Positions 40,457-49,309 of a DNA stretch of 64,000 nucleotides are shown piece by piece. Positions within the stretch are counted from its first letter, which is position 1. Each line of letters opens with the position of its first letter. Under the pieces are notes generated by a model. The model saw only the letters and a list, made by a program, of their open reading frames with translations. It had not been told where the DNA came from and made no database searches. Source of the stretch: Actinomadura graeca (GTDB lineage: Bacteria > Actinomycetota > Actinomycetes > Streptosporangiales > Streptosporangiaceae); assembly GCF_019175365.1 (NCBI RefSeq), contig NZ_CP059572.1, positions 930,001 through 994,000 of the forward strand, in the 5' to 3' direction. Made by a program: the position numbers and the translations under genes.

Positions 40457-41104
40457 ATGCCAGAGGACGAGCAGCAACACGGCGGCATCAGCCGCAAGCA
40501 CTTCATCGTCGCCGTCGGCGCCGGTGCACTGGCCGTCCCGGCCGCCCTGTCCGCCGCCGCGCCGGCCCAGGCGCGTACCGCCGCGCTCAAGGGCGGACAG
40601 CTCCTGACCCCGACCCCCAAGTGCACGGACGGGGACAGCGAGAAGACCCCGGCTCAGACGGAGGGCCCGTACTTCAAGCCCAACTCGCCTGAGCGATCGG
40701 ACCTGACCACGCCCGGAATGCCCGGCACCAAGCTCACGGTGAGCGGCGTCGTCTACTCGACGTCCTGCAAGCCGATCGCGAAGGCGCTGCTGGACTTCTG
40801 GCAGGCCGACAACGCCGGGGAGTACGACAACACCGGGTTCACGCTGCGCGGTCACCTGTTCACCGACGACCAGGGTCGTTACAAGCTCACCACGATCGTG
40901 CCCGGCCTGTACCCCGGCCGTACCCGGCACATCCACGTGAAGCTGCAGGCTCCCAACCGTCCGATCCTGACGACGCAGACGTACTTCCCGGGCGAGCCCC
41001 GCAACCAGACGGACACGATCTATGACGCCCGGTTGCTCATGAAGGTCACGAACACGCCCACCGGCCGCGACGCCGTGATGGACTTCGTGCTCAACGTCCC
41101 GTAG
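40457..41104 (+). CDS. Tat-exported intradiol ring-cleavage dioxygenase-like protein
   Basis: 215-aa protein. The N-terminus ISRKHFIVAVGAGALAVPAA resembles a Tat signal (SRKxF, the RK variant) followed by AQA. The mature part matches the catechol/protocatechuate dioxygenase beta-sandwich: TEGPYFKPNSPERSDLT, SGVVYSTSCKPIAKALLDFW, GRYKLTTIVPGLYPGRTRHI. Fe(III) ligands would be a Tyr in PGLYPGRTRH with the two following His, plus an earlier Tyr. It could oxidise catechol-type aromatics outside the membrane. The ATG follows GAGAGGA. No downstream beta-ketoadipate genes are present. It is divergent from the AraC regulator and ends at a hairpin. Confidence 0.9.
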   Translation: MPEDEQQHGGISRKHFIVAVGAGALAVPAALSAAAPAQARTAALKGGQLLTPTPKCTDGDSEKTPAQTEGPYFKPNSPERSDLTTPGMPGTKLTVSGVVYSTSCKPIAKALLDFWQADNAGEYDNTGFTLRGHLFTDDQGRYKLTTIVPGLYPGRTRHIHVKLQAPNRPILTTQTYFPGEPRNQTDTIYDARLLMKVTNTPTGRDAVMDFVLNVP

Positions 41105-41125
41105 AAGCTCCCTCTGCGGAACCCC

Positions 41126-41160
41126 GTCCCCGCCAGGCCACCGCTGGGCCTGGTGGGGAC
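41126..41160 (+). terminator. Hairpin terminator after the dioxygenase
   Basis: GTCCCCGCCAGGCC (41126-41139) pairs with GGCCTGGTGGGGAC (41147-41160) over 14 bp with one G-U-type position and a 7-base loop, starting 21 bp after the dioxygenase stop. Confidence 0.8.
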
Positions 41161-41205
41161 GGCTCATGCCCGGGCCCCGACGCGGACCGCGACCGAGACG
41201 TGACG

Positions 41206-41235
41206 CGATTCCCCCACGAAACCGCAAAGGAATCG
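41206..41235 (+). promoter_or_regulatory. Inverted repeat upstream of the DUF2637 gene
   Basis: CGATTCC (41206-41212) and GGAATCG (41229-41235) form a 7-bp inverted repeat with a 16-bp centre, 55 bp upstream of the DUF2637 start. The spacing places the arms on about two helical turns. It may be an operator. Confidence 0.35.
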
Positions 41236-41290
41236 ATAGTCTCCCAGCGATCACTCTTGTACGCGTTGGGAAATCTGGAGCACACCCCGC

Positions 41291-42451
41291 ATGAGCGCTG
41301 CCAACCGGGCACAGGCCATCACACGGTGGGGGGCCATCGCGTTCATGGCCGCCGCGGTGATGACCGCCACCGTGGGCGGCTTCGCCCAGTCGTACGCAGG
41401 TCTCTACCACTGGGCCCTCGAACACGGGCTGCGGGGCTGGAAGGCCGACTCGTTCCCCCTGCTGGTGGACCTGTTCATCATCGTGGGCGAGCTCGGCCTG
41501 TTCCTGCTGGCGGTGGACGCCTTCGTGCTGCACCGCCGCCAGCTGCTGAGCTGGCTCGACTTCTTCCTCCCGCTGAGCATCGCCCTCGCGGGCTGGACGG
41601 CGAGCCTGATCTTCAACGTCGGGCACGTCGGGCACCGGACGTTCTCCTACCAGGCGACGGCCGCGGTCCCGCCGATCGTGTCGATGCTCGGCCTGTTCGT
41701 CCTGCTGAGGACGCTGCACCGGTACGTGTCGCGCCAGGACGAGGACAAGGACGAGGCGCCGAAGCAGCCCGATCCCCAGCACCGCGCCATCGCCGGGCCC
41801 GTCACGTTGCAGCAGATCACGCTGATGCCGCTGCGCAACACCGGCCCCTTCCCGCAGATCCAGGTGCCCGGCCACTCCGGGAAGGCGATCGAGTCGGGCA
41901 GCGCGGCCGGCGCGGCCGCCTCCGGCACCGCCGAGGACGGCGCCGCCGAGGAGGCCCCGGCCGAGGTGCCCGCGCAGGCCGCGCCCGAGCCCGCGCCCGC
42001 CGCCGCGAAGGCGCAGCAGCAGGCCGCCCCGGCCTCCGCCCCCGCACCGGCGCCCGAGCCGGTCCCCGTGCCCGAGCCCGAGCCCGAGCTGGCCGTCGTG
42101 AGCGCCGCCTCCCGCGGCAGCCTCAACGGGCACAGCGGCTACGGCACCGTCCATGACGACCCGACGCCCGCGCAGAACAGCGAGAACCTGCGCGGCCTGG
42201 TCATCGACATCCTGGAACGGCGGCACGGCGACGTCGCGGCCACCCTCGCGGAGGTCCGCGCCGAGGGCTACACCTGCGACGAGGCCGAGATCCAGCGGAT
42301 CAGCGACAACCACTGGTTCCCCTACGCGGTGTACCGGCTGCTGGCCAAGCACCACGGCGACGGCGACCTGGTGGCGCAGGAGCTGATCTCGCAGGGCATC
42401 CTCTTCGACCAGTCGGCGCTGGACGAGCTCGTCCGCTCCTGGCGCGTCTGA
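41291..42451 (+). CDS. DUF2637 membrane protein with long Pro/Ala linker
   Basis: 386 aa. Four membrane segments (about residues 13-35, 55-80, 85-110, 128-145) make up a DUF2637 domain (SFPLLVDLFIIVGELGLFLL; LSIALAGWTASLIFNVGHVG). A Pro/Ala/Glu-rich linker (about 150-280) follows, then a soluble C-terminal helical domain (ENLRGLVIDILERRHGDVAA to ELISQGILFDQSALDELV). DUF2637 proteins are common in actinobacterial plasmids and integrative elements (Spd-like spread functions) but also occur on chromosomes. There is no integrase, Rep or Tra gene nearby. Function is unknown. Confidence 0.85.
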   Translation: MSAANRAQAITRWGAIAFMAAAVMTATVGGFAQSYAGLYHWALEHGLRGWKADSFPLLVDLFIIVGELGLFLLAVDAFVLHRRQLLSWLDFFLPLSIALAGWTASLIFNVGHVGHRTFSYQATAAVPPIVSMLGLFVLLRTLHRYVSRQDEDKDEAPKQPDPQHRAIAGPVTLQQITLMPLRNTGPFPQIQVPGHSGKAIESGSAAGAAASGTAEDGAAEEAPAEVPAQAAPEPAPAAAKAQQQAAPASAPAPAPEPVPVPEPEPELAVVSAASRGSLNGHSGYGTVHDDPTPAQNSENLRGLVIDILERRHGDVAATLAEVRAEGYTCDEAEIQRISDNHWFPYAVYRLLAKHHGDGDLVAQELISQGILFDQSALDELVRSWRV

Positions 42452-42568
42452 GGTCGCGCCCGGCCCGCAGGATCCGTCCCGAAGCGGCCGTTGTCCGGCG
42501 TATCGCCGCGATCACGCTCCGCCCGTGCGACGCTGGGCACGTCCGCACCAGCGATGCCGGGAGAGCGA

Positions 42569-43546
42569 ATGAAGACGCGTCTCGCCGCCGTGGCCGCCGT
42601 CGCCGCACTGGGCGGCGCCCTCACCGGATACCTGATCGCCCCCTCGCCGGGGGACGCCGCCGCCCGCCCGGCCGCGCTCGCCCGCCCGGCCCGCGCGGGC
42701 GGCACCCTGCACCTCGCGCTGAACATGCCCGCCGGTGACCGCGCGAAGGCCGCGCGGCTCGGCTACGACCTGTTCGACGCCGACCCCGACGAGGGCGACC
42801 TCGCCGGCCTGCCAGAGGGCGGCCGGGCCCTGCTGTGGGTCGGCAACACCACCTGCGGCGGCTTCCAGATCGCCGACACCTCCGCGTTCGCCGGCACGGT
42901 CAGGCGGTTCGCCCGGGACAAGCGCGTCTATGGCTGGTACCTCTCGGACGAGCCGAACCCCGCCGAATGTCCCGGGATCGCCGCGAAGATCCGGGAACGC
43001 GCCGACATCGTGCACAAGTTCGCGCCGGGCCAGAAGGCGTTCGCGTCGCTCACCGACTGGCCGATGGGGTCGCTCGGGCCGTCCGACACCCACCTGGACC
43101 TCATCGGCCTCGACCCCTATCCCTGCCGCGCGGGCTCCGCCGGCTGCGACCTCGGGACCATCGACACGATGGTCGGCCAGGCGGCCCGCGCCGGATACCC
43201 GCGCCGGATGATCGTCCCCGTCGTGCAGACGTTCGGGCAGTCCTGCAACGACGGCGAGCGGAACTGGCGGCTGCCGGACGGCGCGCAGCTCCAGTCGATC
43301 CTGAACCGCTGGGACCGTGTCGTGCCGGATCCCGCGTTCGACATCAGCTACTCGTGGGGCCGCCAGGACGCGTGGGCGTGCCCGACGCTCGCCGACGCCG
43401 ACGGGACGGGCGGCCGTCCCGACCTCCAGTCCGTCATGAAGCGCCACAACCTCCGCAGGACCGGCCCGAAGGCCGCCGCCCCGGCCCGCAAGAAGGCGAA
43501 ACCGGCTCCGCAGGCGCCCTGCCCCACCCCGTCCGGCACCCCCTAG
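42569..43546 (+). CDS. Secreted TIM-barrel-like protein, glycosidase-like
   Basis: 325-aa exported protein. N-terminal signal/anchor (LAAVAAVAALGGALTGYLIA), then a domain that reads as an (alpha/beta)8 barrel: LHLALNMPAGDRAKAARLGY, KRVYGWYLSDEPNPAEC, HLDLIGLDPYPC, MIVPVVQTFGQSC and FDISYSWGRQDAW. The SDEPNP strand end and the later DPYPC place acidic residues as in clan GH-A glycosidases, but no family is recognised. Several Cys suggest disulfides. The C-terminal ~40 residues are Lys/Pro/Ala-rich, perhaps a wall-binding tail. GGGAG precedes the ATG. Monocistronic. Confidence 0.8.
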   Translation: MKTRLAAVAAVAALGGALTGYLIAPSPGDAAARPAALARPARAGGTLHLALNMPAGDRAKAARLGYDLFDADPDEGDLAGLPEGGRALLWVGNTTCGGFQIADTSAFAGTVRRFARDKRVYGWYLSDEPNPAECPGIAAKIRERADIVHKFAPGQKAFASLTDWPMGSLGPSDTHLDLIGLDPYPCRAGSAGCDLGTIDTMVGQAARAGYPRRMIVPVVQTFGQSCNDGERNWRLPDGAQLQSILNRWDRVVPDPAFDISYSWGRQDAWACPTLADADGTGGRPDLQSVMKRHNLRRTGPKAAAPARKKAKPAPQAPCPTPSGTP

Positions 43547-43616
43547 GGACGGTCGCCGGGGACGCCCGCCGCCCCGGGTGGACGCGCGCCGGGGCGGTTC
43601 TGAAATCCTGCTGGCC

Positions 43617-44030
43617 ATGCAGGGGACGACGCGACACCGGCTGGACCTGGACGACGAGCGGCTGCTGGCCTTCTGGCGGGAGCGGCATCTGTGCACGCTG
43701 GTCACCGTCCGCCCGGACGGGACGCCGCACGCGGTGCCGGTGGGCGCCACGCTGGACGCCGCCGCCGGGCTCGTCCGGGTGATCACCTCGGGCACGTCGG
43801 CGAAGGCGCGGCACGTGGAGCGCGCGGGTGCCGCCGGGCTGCCCGTCGCGGTCGGCCAGGTCGACGGGCGCCGCTGGGCGACGATCGAGGGCCGCGCCGT
43901 GCTGAGGACGGACGCGGAGTCCGTCGCCGACGCCGAGCGCCGCTACGCCGAGCGGTACAGGCCGCCGCGGGAGAACCCGCGGCGGGTCGTCATCGAGATC
44001 GCGGTCACCCGGGTCCTCGGCAATGTCTGA
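43617..44030 (+). CDS. F420-dependent PPOX-class oxidoreductase
   Basis: 137-aa split-beta-barrel flavin/deazaflavin reductase of the FDOR-B / TIGR03618 type. WRERHLCTLVTVRPDGTPHA, VRVITSGTSAKARHVERAG and RRWATIEGRAVLRTDAESV are typical; the TSGTSAKARH block lies at the cofactor phosphate site. It probably uses F420H2 to reduce a small substrate or acts as a redox carrier. The stop overlaps the cobL start by 8 bp, so it is translated as the first gene of the cobalamin operon. A direct role in corrin synthesis is unproven. Confidence 0.9.
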   Translation: MQGTTRHRLDLDDERLLAFWRERHLCTLVTVRPDGTPHAVPVGATLDAAAGLVRVITSGTSAKARHVERAGAAGLPVAVGQVDGRRWATIEGRAVLRTDAESVADAERRYAERYRPPRENPRRVVIEIAVTRVLGNV

Positions 44031-45243
44031 GGCCCCCGTGCCGGAGGTCACCGTGCCGGAGGACACCGCGCCGGAGGTCACCGTCGTCGGCATCGGCGCG
44101 GACGGCTGGGACGGCCTCGCCGCCCCAGCCAGGGAGGCGTTCCGCGACGCCGAGGTGGTGATGGGCGGCGCGCGGCAGCTCGGGCTGCTGCCGGACGGCC
44201 TGGCCGCCGAGCGCGTCCCGTGGCCGTCGCCGATGCTGCCCGCCCTGCCGGGGCTGTTCGAGGCGCACCGGGGACGGCGGATCGCGGTGGCGGCGAGCGG
44301 CGACCCCCTGTTCTACGGCGTCGGGTCCACGCTGGTCGGGCTCCTGGGCCGGGTGCGGGTGCTGCCGCATCCCTCGTCGGTGTCCCTGGCCTGCGCGCGG
44401 CTCGGCTGGCCCGTCGAGGACACCGAGGTCGTCAGCGCGGTGGGCAGGCCGCTGGCCGCGCTGAACGCGGTGCTGGCACCGGGCCGCCGGGTGCTGGTGC
44501 TCAGCGCGGGCGCCGGGACGCCCGCGCGGGTCGCGGCCCTGCTGGAGGAACGCGGCTACGGCGGCAGCGGGCTGACCGTCCTGGAACGGCTCGGCGCGCC
44601 CGACGAGCGGGTCGGGCCGCTCCGCGACGGCGTCGACGCCCTCAACATCGTTGCCGTCCGCTGCCGGGGCGAGGGCGTCTCGCTCGTGCCGGGACTGCCG
44701 GACGCGGCGTACGACCACGACGGGCAGCTCACCAAGCGGGAGGTCCGGGCGATCACCCTGGCGCGGCTCGGCCCCGTCCCGGGCGAGCTGCTGTGGGACG
44801 TGGGGGCGGGCGCGGGCAGCGTCGCCGTCGAGTGGATGCGGGCGCACCGGTCGTGCCGCGCCGTCGCCGTCGAGCGGGACCCGGGCCGCGCGGCGCGGAT
44901 CGAGGCGAACGCCGCGTCCCATGGCGTGCCCGGGCTGCGGGTGGTGACCGGCGCGGCGCCCGCCGCGCTCGGCGGGCTCCCCCCGCCGGACGCGGTGTTC
45001 GTCGGCGGCGGCGCCACCGCGCCCGGCCTGCTGGACGCGTGCTGGGACGCGCTGCGGCCGGGCGGGCGGCTGGTGGTCAACGCCGTCACCGTGGAGTCGG
45101 AGCAGGTCGTCGCGGAGGCGCGCGGGCGGCTCGGCGGGGAGCTGACCAGGATCGCGATCAGCCGGGCCGCGCCCGTCGGCGGGTTCACGGGATGGAGGCC
45201 GATGATGCCGGTGACGCAGTGGACGGCGGTGCGGGAGGAGTGA
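44023..45243 (+). CDS. cobL: Precorrin-6Y C5,15-methyltransferase (decarboxylating)
   Basis: 406-aa fusion of CbiE-like (about residues 1-215) and CbiT-like (about 225-406) methyltransferases, the usual CobL arrangement. CbiE part: [37 protein letters not shown]. CbiT part: [39 protein letters not shown] (SAM loop) and [17 protein letters not shown]. It methylates C5 and C15 and decarboxylates the C12 acetate. The start overlaps the F420 enzyme gene and the stop overlaps cobM (GTGA). Confidence 0.95.
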   Translation: MSEAPVPEVTVPEDTAPEVTVVGIGADGWDGLAAPAREAFRDAEVVMGGARQLGLLPDGLAAERVPWPSPMLPALPGLFEAHRGRRIAVAASGDPLFYGVGSTLVGLLGRVRVLPHPSSVSLACARLGWPVEDTEVVSAVGRPLAALNAVLAPGRRVLVLSAGAGTPARVAALLEERGYGGSGLTVLERLGAPDERVGPLRDGVDALNIVAVRCRGEGVSLVPGLPDAAYDHDGQLTKREVRAITLARLGPVPGELLWDVGAGAGSVAVEWMRAHRSCRAVAVERDPGRAARIEANAASHGVPGLRVVTGAAPAALGGLPPPDAVFVGGGATAPGLLDACWDALRPGGRLVVNAVTVESEQVVAEARGRLGGELTRIAISRAAPVGGFTGWRPMMPVTQWTAVREE

Positions 45244-45980
45244 CGGTGCACTTCATCGGCGCCGGGCCCGGCGCCGCCGACCTGATGACGGTGCGCGGCC
45301 GCGACCTGATCGCCGCGTCGCCGGTCTGCCTCTACGCGGGCAGCCTCGTCCCGCGCGAGGTGCTGGAGTGGTGCCCGCCGGGCGCGCGCGTGGTCGACAC
45401 GGCGGCGATGGTGCTGGACGACATCGTCGACGAGCTGGCGGGCGCGCACGCCCGGGGGCAGGACGTGGCGCGGCTGCACTCCGGGGACCCGTCGGTGTTC
45501 AGCGCGATGGCCGAGCAGATGCGCCGCCTCGACGCGCGGGGCGTCCCCTACGACGTGACCCCCGGCGTCCCGGCGTTCGCCGCGGCCGCCGCCGCGCTCG
45601 GGCGGGAGCTGACCGTCCCGGAGGTGGCGCAGACCGTCGTCCTCACCCGGACGGCCGCGCGCGCCACGCCGATGCCGCCGGGCGAGGACCTCACCACGCT
45701 GGGGCGGAGCCGCGCCACGATGGTGCTCCACCTCGCCGTGCAGCGGATCGAGGCGGTGGTGGAGGAGCTGACGCCGAACTACGGGACGGACTGCCCGGTG
45801 GCGGTCGTCGCCCGCGCGTCCCGCCCGGACGAGGTGGTGGTGCGGGGGACGCTGGCCGGCATCGCCGCGCAGGTCCGCGCGGCGGGGATCGAGCGGACGG
45901 CCGTCATCGTCGTCGGCGCGGCCCTCGCCGCCGAGGGCTTCGCCGACAGCCACCTGTACTCCGCCGACCGCCCCCGCTGA
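45240..45980 (+). CDS. cobM: Precorrin-4 C11-methyltransferase
   Basis: 246-aa SAM-dependent uroporphyrinogen-III-methylase-like enzyme. [20 protein letters not shown] is the N-terminal P-loop-like block, then [39 protein letters not shown] (SAM site) and [20 protein letters not shown], all CobM/CbiF-specific. It methylates C11 of precorrin-4. The GTG start overlaps the cobL stop. A hairpin follows and separates it from convergent cbiD. Confidence 0.96.
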   Translation: MTVHFIGAGPGAADLMTVRGRDLIAASPVCLYAGSLVPREVLEWCPPGARVVDTAAMVLDDIVDELAGAHARGQDVARLHSGDPSVFSAMAEQMRRLDARGVPYDVTPGVPAFAAAAAALGRELTVPEVAQTVVLTRTAARATPMPPGEDLTTLGRSRATMVLHLAVQRIEAVVEELTPNYGTDCPVAVVARASRPDEVVVRGTLAGIAAQVRAAGIERTAVIVVGAALAAEGFADSHLYSADRPR

Positions 45981-45984
45981 CACC

Positions 45985-46011
45985 GTCCCGGTCCGCGTCC
46001 AGGGCCGGGAC
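45985..46011. terminator. Hairpin between cobM and cbiD
   Basis: GTCCCGGTCC (45985-45994) pairs with GGGCCGGGAC (46002-46011) over 10 bp with one G-T wobble-type position and a 7-base loop. It fills the 37-bp gap between the convergent genes and can end both transcripts. Confidence 0.7.
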
Positions 46012-46017
46012 CGCCGT

Positions 46018-47067
46018 CTACCCCGCTCGGCCGACGATGGTGCCCGCGCGGTCGATGACCACGACGTCGACCGCCACCGGGGCGCCGAGCAGGACGCCGA
46101 GGGCGGTGTCGCGGGCGCGGGCGGCCACCAGGTCCCCGAGCGGGACGCCCGCGCGCCCGCAGATCTGGAGGGCGTCCAGCGCGGTGTTGGCGGCGCGGAC
46201 GCGGGCGGCCGTCTCGGGGTCCTCCACCATCGAGGCGAGCAGCGCGAAGTCGACCTGGGAGCGCTTGGAGTGCAGGTCCAGGTGCCCGGCGGCGAGCTTG
46301 GCGAGCTTGCCGATGCCGCCGGCGATGGTCAGCCGCGGCACGGGGTGCCGCCGCAGGTACTTCAGGACGGCCCCGGCGAAGTCGCCCATGTCGAGCAGCG
46401 CGTCCTCGGGCAGGCCGTGCAGCTCGGCGGCGACCCGCTCGGACGTGCTGCCCGTCGCTCCCGCGACGTGGGTGCGCCCGGCCGCCCGGGCGACGTCGAT
46501 GCCGCGCCGGATGCTGTCGATCCACGCCGAGCACGAGTACGGGACGACGACGCCGGTCGTGCCGAGGATGGACAGCCCGCCGAGGATGCCGAGGCGCGGG
46601 TTCCAGGTCCGGCGGGCCAGCTCGGCGCCGCCGTCCACGGAGATCTCCACGATCACGTCGGCGTCGCCGAGGACGTCCCGCATCATCCGCCGGGGCACCG
46701 GGTTGATCGCGGGCTCCCCCACCTCCAGCGGCAGGCCCGGGCGGGTCACGGTGCCGACCCCGGGGCCCGCCCGGAACACGACGCCGGTCCCCGGCGCGCC
46801 GGGCCGGACGGTGGAGCGGACGAGGGCGCCGTGGGTGACGTCCGGGTCGTCCCCGGCGTCCTTGACGATCCCGGCGGTGGCGAACCCGTCGCCGAGCTCC
46901 TCCACGGCCAGCGCGAACGCGGGGCGCTGCCCCTTCGGCAGGGTGATCTCCACCGGGTCGGGGAACTCGCCGGTGAGCAGCGCCGTGTGCGCGGCCTTGG
47001 TCGCGGCCGTCGCACATGCGCCGGTCGTCCATCCGTAGCGGAGCCCTCCCGCTCCCGGCCCGCTCAC
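46018..47067 (-). CDS. cbiD: Cobalt-precorrin-5B C1-methyltransferase
   Basis: 349-aa CbiD. RYGWTTGACATAATKAAHTA at the N-terminus is the family signature. ITLPKGQRPAFALAVEELG, PAINPVPRRMMRDVL, GGLSILGTTGVVVPYSCSAW and FAGAVLKYLRRHPVPRLTIA follow in the expected order. It installs the C1 methyl and is classed with the anaerobic pathway, yet here it sits with cobG and cobN; it probably replaces CobF. The GTG start lies only 23 bp from the divergent cobK start, so leaders must be very short or overlapping. Confidence 0.95.
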   Translation of the reverse strand: MSGPGAGGLRYGWTTGACATAATKAAHTALLTGEFPDPVEITLPKGQRPAFALAVEELGDGFATAGIVKDAGDDPDVTHGALVRSTVRPGAPGTGVVFRAGPGVGTVTRPGLPLEVGEPAINPVPRRMMRDVLGDADVIVEISVDGGAELARRTWNPRLGILGGLSILGTTGVVVPYSCSAWIDSIRRGIDVARAAGRTHVAGATGSTSERVAAELHGLPEDALLDMGDFAGAVLKYLRRHPVPRLTIAGGIGKLAKLAAGHLDLHSKRSQVDFALLASMVEDPETAARVRAANTALDALQICGRAGVPLGDLVAARARDTALGVLLGAPVAVDVVVIDRAGTIVGRAG

Positions 47068-47090
47068 ACCCCTACCATGCCCGGGTGACC

Positions 47091-47822
47091 ATGCGTGTAC
47101 TGCTGCTGGGCGGCACCGGTGAGGCCCGCCGGCTGGCGGAGGAGCTGGCCGCCGACCCGTCCCGCGAAGTGATCAGCTCGCTGGCGGGGCGCACCGCCGC
47201 CCCCGCTCCCCTGCCGGGGCGGGTGCGGGTCGGCGGCTTCGGCGGGCCGGACGGCCTCGCCGCCTGGCTGCGCGAGGAGGGGATCGACGCCGTGGTGGAC
47301 GCGACGCACCCGTTCGCCGCGCTGATGACCGCCTCGGCCGTCGTGGCGGCGGGGCGCGCGGGCGTCCCGCTGCTGGTCCTGCGCCGCCCGGGCTGGCGGG
47401 AGGGGCCGGGCGACGACTGGCGGCGCGTCCCGTCCCTGGAGGCCGCCGCCGCGGCCCTGCCCGGGGAACGGGTCTTCCTGACGACGGGCCGCAAGAACCT
47501 CGCCGCCTTCGCGGGGGACGCGCGCCGCTGGTTCCTGGTGCGGTCGGTGGACCCGCCGGAGCCGCCGCTGCCGCCGCGCATGGGGACCGTCCTCGCGCGG
47601 GGCCCGTTCACCGTGGAGGAGGAGCTGGCGCTGATGCGCGGCTATGCCGTCGACGTGGTGGTCACCAAGGACAGCGGCGGCGCGATGACGTCGGCGAAGC
47701 TCACCGCCGCGCGGACGCTGCGGCTGCCGGTCGTGATGGTCGACCGTCCCCCGGCCCCCGAGGGGGTGCCCGTCGCCGCGACGGCCGCGGAGGCGGTGGC
47801 CTGGCTGGCGCGTCACGGGTAG
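47091..47822 (+). CDS. cobK: Precorrin-6A reductase
   Basis: 243-aa NAD(P)H-dependent reductase of the CobK/CbiJ family. MRVLLLGGTGEARRLAEELA is the dinucleotide fold start. GIDAVVDATHPFAALMTASA, ERVFLTTGRKNLAAFAGDA and VVVTKDSGGAMTSAKLTAAR are diagnostic; the last contains the T-K-x-S-G block. It reduces the C18-C19 double bond of precorrin-6A. ATG used here; a GTG 6 bases earlier is an alternative. Its last 10 bases overlap convergent cobIJ. Confidence 0.95.
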   Translation: MRVLLLGGTGEARRLAEELAADPSREVISSLAGRTAAPAPLPGRVRVGGFGGPDGLAAWLREEGIDAVVDATHPFAALMTASAVVAAGRAGVPLLVLRRPGWREGPGDDWRRVPSLEAAAAALPGERVFLTTGRKNLAAFAGDARRWFLVRSVDPPEPPLPPRMGTVLARGPFTVEEELALMRGYAVDVVVTKDSGGAMTSAKLTAARTLRLPVVMVDRPPAPEGVPVAATAAEAVAWLARHG

Positions 47823-49309
47823 CGGCGCGGGGTGAAGACCGTGGTCGCGCCGTCGCCGCGTTCGGCCGCGCGCGTGCGGGACGAGCCGACCAGCAGCAGG
47901 CAGCGCATGTCCACGCCGTCGGCGGTGAGGTCCTCCAGCCGGACGACGCGGACGCTCTCCTCCGCGCCGCCGACGTCGCGGCCGATGACGACGGGGGTGT
48001 CCGGGGAGCGGTGCGCGAGCAGCACGTCGCGCGCCTTGGCCAGCTGCGCGGTGCGGGTCCGGGACGCGGGGTTGTAGATCGCGATGACGAGGTCGGCGGC
48101 CGCGGCGGCGGCCAGCCGCGCCTCGACGACGTCCCAGGGCTTGAGCCGGTCCGACAGCGACAGCACGCAGTAGTCGTGCCCGAGCGGCGCGCCGATCCGG
48201 GCCGCGACGGCGTTCGCGGCGGTCAGGCCGGGCAGGACGCGCACCGGCACGTCCTTCCAGCGGTCCTCGGCGGCCACCTCCAGGACGGCGGCGGCCATCG
48301 CGAACACGCCCGGGTCGCCGGAGGACACCACCGCGACCCGCCGCCCGCGCTCGGCCAGCGCCAGCGCGAACTCGGCCCGCTCGGACTCCACCCGGTTGTC
48401 GGTGGCGTGCCGGGCCTGCCGGGGGTTGGCGGGGACGCGCGCCAGGTAGGGCGCGTAGCCGACCAGGTCGTCGGCGGCGGCCAGGGCGTCCTGCGCCTCG
48501 GGGGTGAGCCACGCGCGGCCCGCGGGGCCGAGGCCGACGACCGCGACCTCGCCGGGGCCGCCCGCCGCCGCGGGCTCCGGCAGGCTCCGGCGCGTCCGCT
48601 CGTGCACCCGGCTGGGCAGGACCGCGACGGAGAAGTACGGGACGGTCGCGGGGTCCACGTCGGCGAGCGGCAGGGCGCGCCTCCGGCCGGTGGTGGCGCG
48701 CTCGACGTACCAGGCGTCGTCCAGGCGGCCCGCCTCCTCCAGGGCCCGCCGCACGCCGCCGAACGTCCGGCCGAGCTTGAGGACGGCGGCCGAGTCGGTC
48801 GCGGCGAGGCGGCGGGCCAGCTCGTCCGGCGGCAGCGTCCCCGGCAGGACGGTCAGCACCTCGTCGCGCTCGACGAGCGGCCTGCCCAGGTCGGCGCACG
48901 CGCCGCTGACCGAGGTGACGCCCGGCACCACCGTCGTCGGGTACCGGCCGTCGAGGCGCTTGTGGAGGTGCATGTAGGAGCCGTAGAAGAACGGGTCGCC
49001 CTCGCAGAGCACGACCACGTCGCGCCCGGCGTCGAGGTGCCCGGCGAGGCGTGCCGCGCACCGGTCGTAGAACTCCTCCAGGACCCGCCGGTAGTCCCCG
49101 GTCGCCTCCGTCGTCACCGGGTAGATCAGGGGTTCCTCGACCTGCCCGTCCCGCAGGTGGCCCTCGGCGATCGACCGGGCGATGCTGCGCCCGTGCCGCG
49201 CCGAGTGGTAGACGACCACGTCCGCGGCGGCGATGAGCCGGGCCGCCTTGAGCGTGATCAGCTCGGGGTCGCCGGGGCCGAGGCCCACGCCGTACAGGTG
49301 TCCGGTCAT
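47813..49309 (-). CDS. cobIJ: Bifunctional precorrin-2 C20- / precorrin-3B C17-methyltransferase
   Basis: 498-aa fusion. CobI (about residues 1-245): HLYGVGLGPGDPELITLKAA, VVLCEGDPFFYGSYMHLHKR, VVPGVTSVSGACADLGRPL. CobJ (about 255-498): VAVVGLGPAGRAWLTPEA, VAVVSSGDPGVFAMAAAVLE, GLTAANAVAARIGAPLGHDY, IAIYNPASRTRTAQLAKA, the ring-contraction methyltransferase block. Such CobI-CobJ fusions are common in actinobacteria. The ATG shares one base with the cobH stop (TGATG). The open frame upstream is a shadow of cobH. Its 3' end overlaps convergent cobK. Confidence 0.95.
   Translation of the reverse strand: MTGHLYGVGLGPGDPELITLKAARLIAAADVVVYHSARHGRSIARSIAEGHLRDGQVEEPLIYPVTTEATGDYRRVLEEFYDRCAARLAGHLDAGRDVVVLCEGDPFFYGSYMHLHKRLDGRYPTTVVPGVTSVSGACADLGRPLVERDEVLTVLPGTLPPDELARRLAATDSAAVLKLGRTFGGVRRALEEAGRLDDAWYVERATTGRRRALPLADVDPATVPYFSVAVLPSRVHERTRRSLPEPAAAGGPGEVAVVGLGPAGRAWLTPEAQDALAAADDLVGYAPYLARVPANPRQARHATDNRVESERAEFALALAERGRRVAVVSSGDPGVFAMAAAVLEVAAEDRWKDVPVRVLPGLTAANAVAARIGAPLGHDYCVLSLSDRLKPWDVVEARLAAAAAADLVIAIYNPASRTRTAQLAKARDVLLAHRSPDTPVVIGRDVGGAEESVRVVRLEDLTADGVDMRCLLLVGSSRTRAAERGDGATTVFTPRRYP

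Noticed and set aside
41291..42451. Remnant of an integrative element or plasmid around the DUF2637 gene
   Set aside because: No integrase, replication, transfer gene or attachment-site repeat seen on either side.
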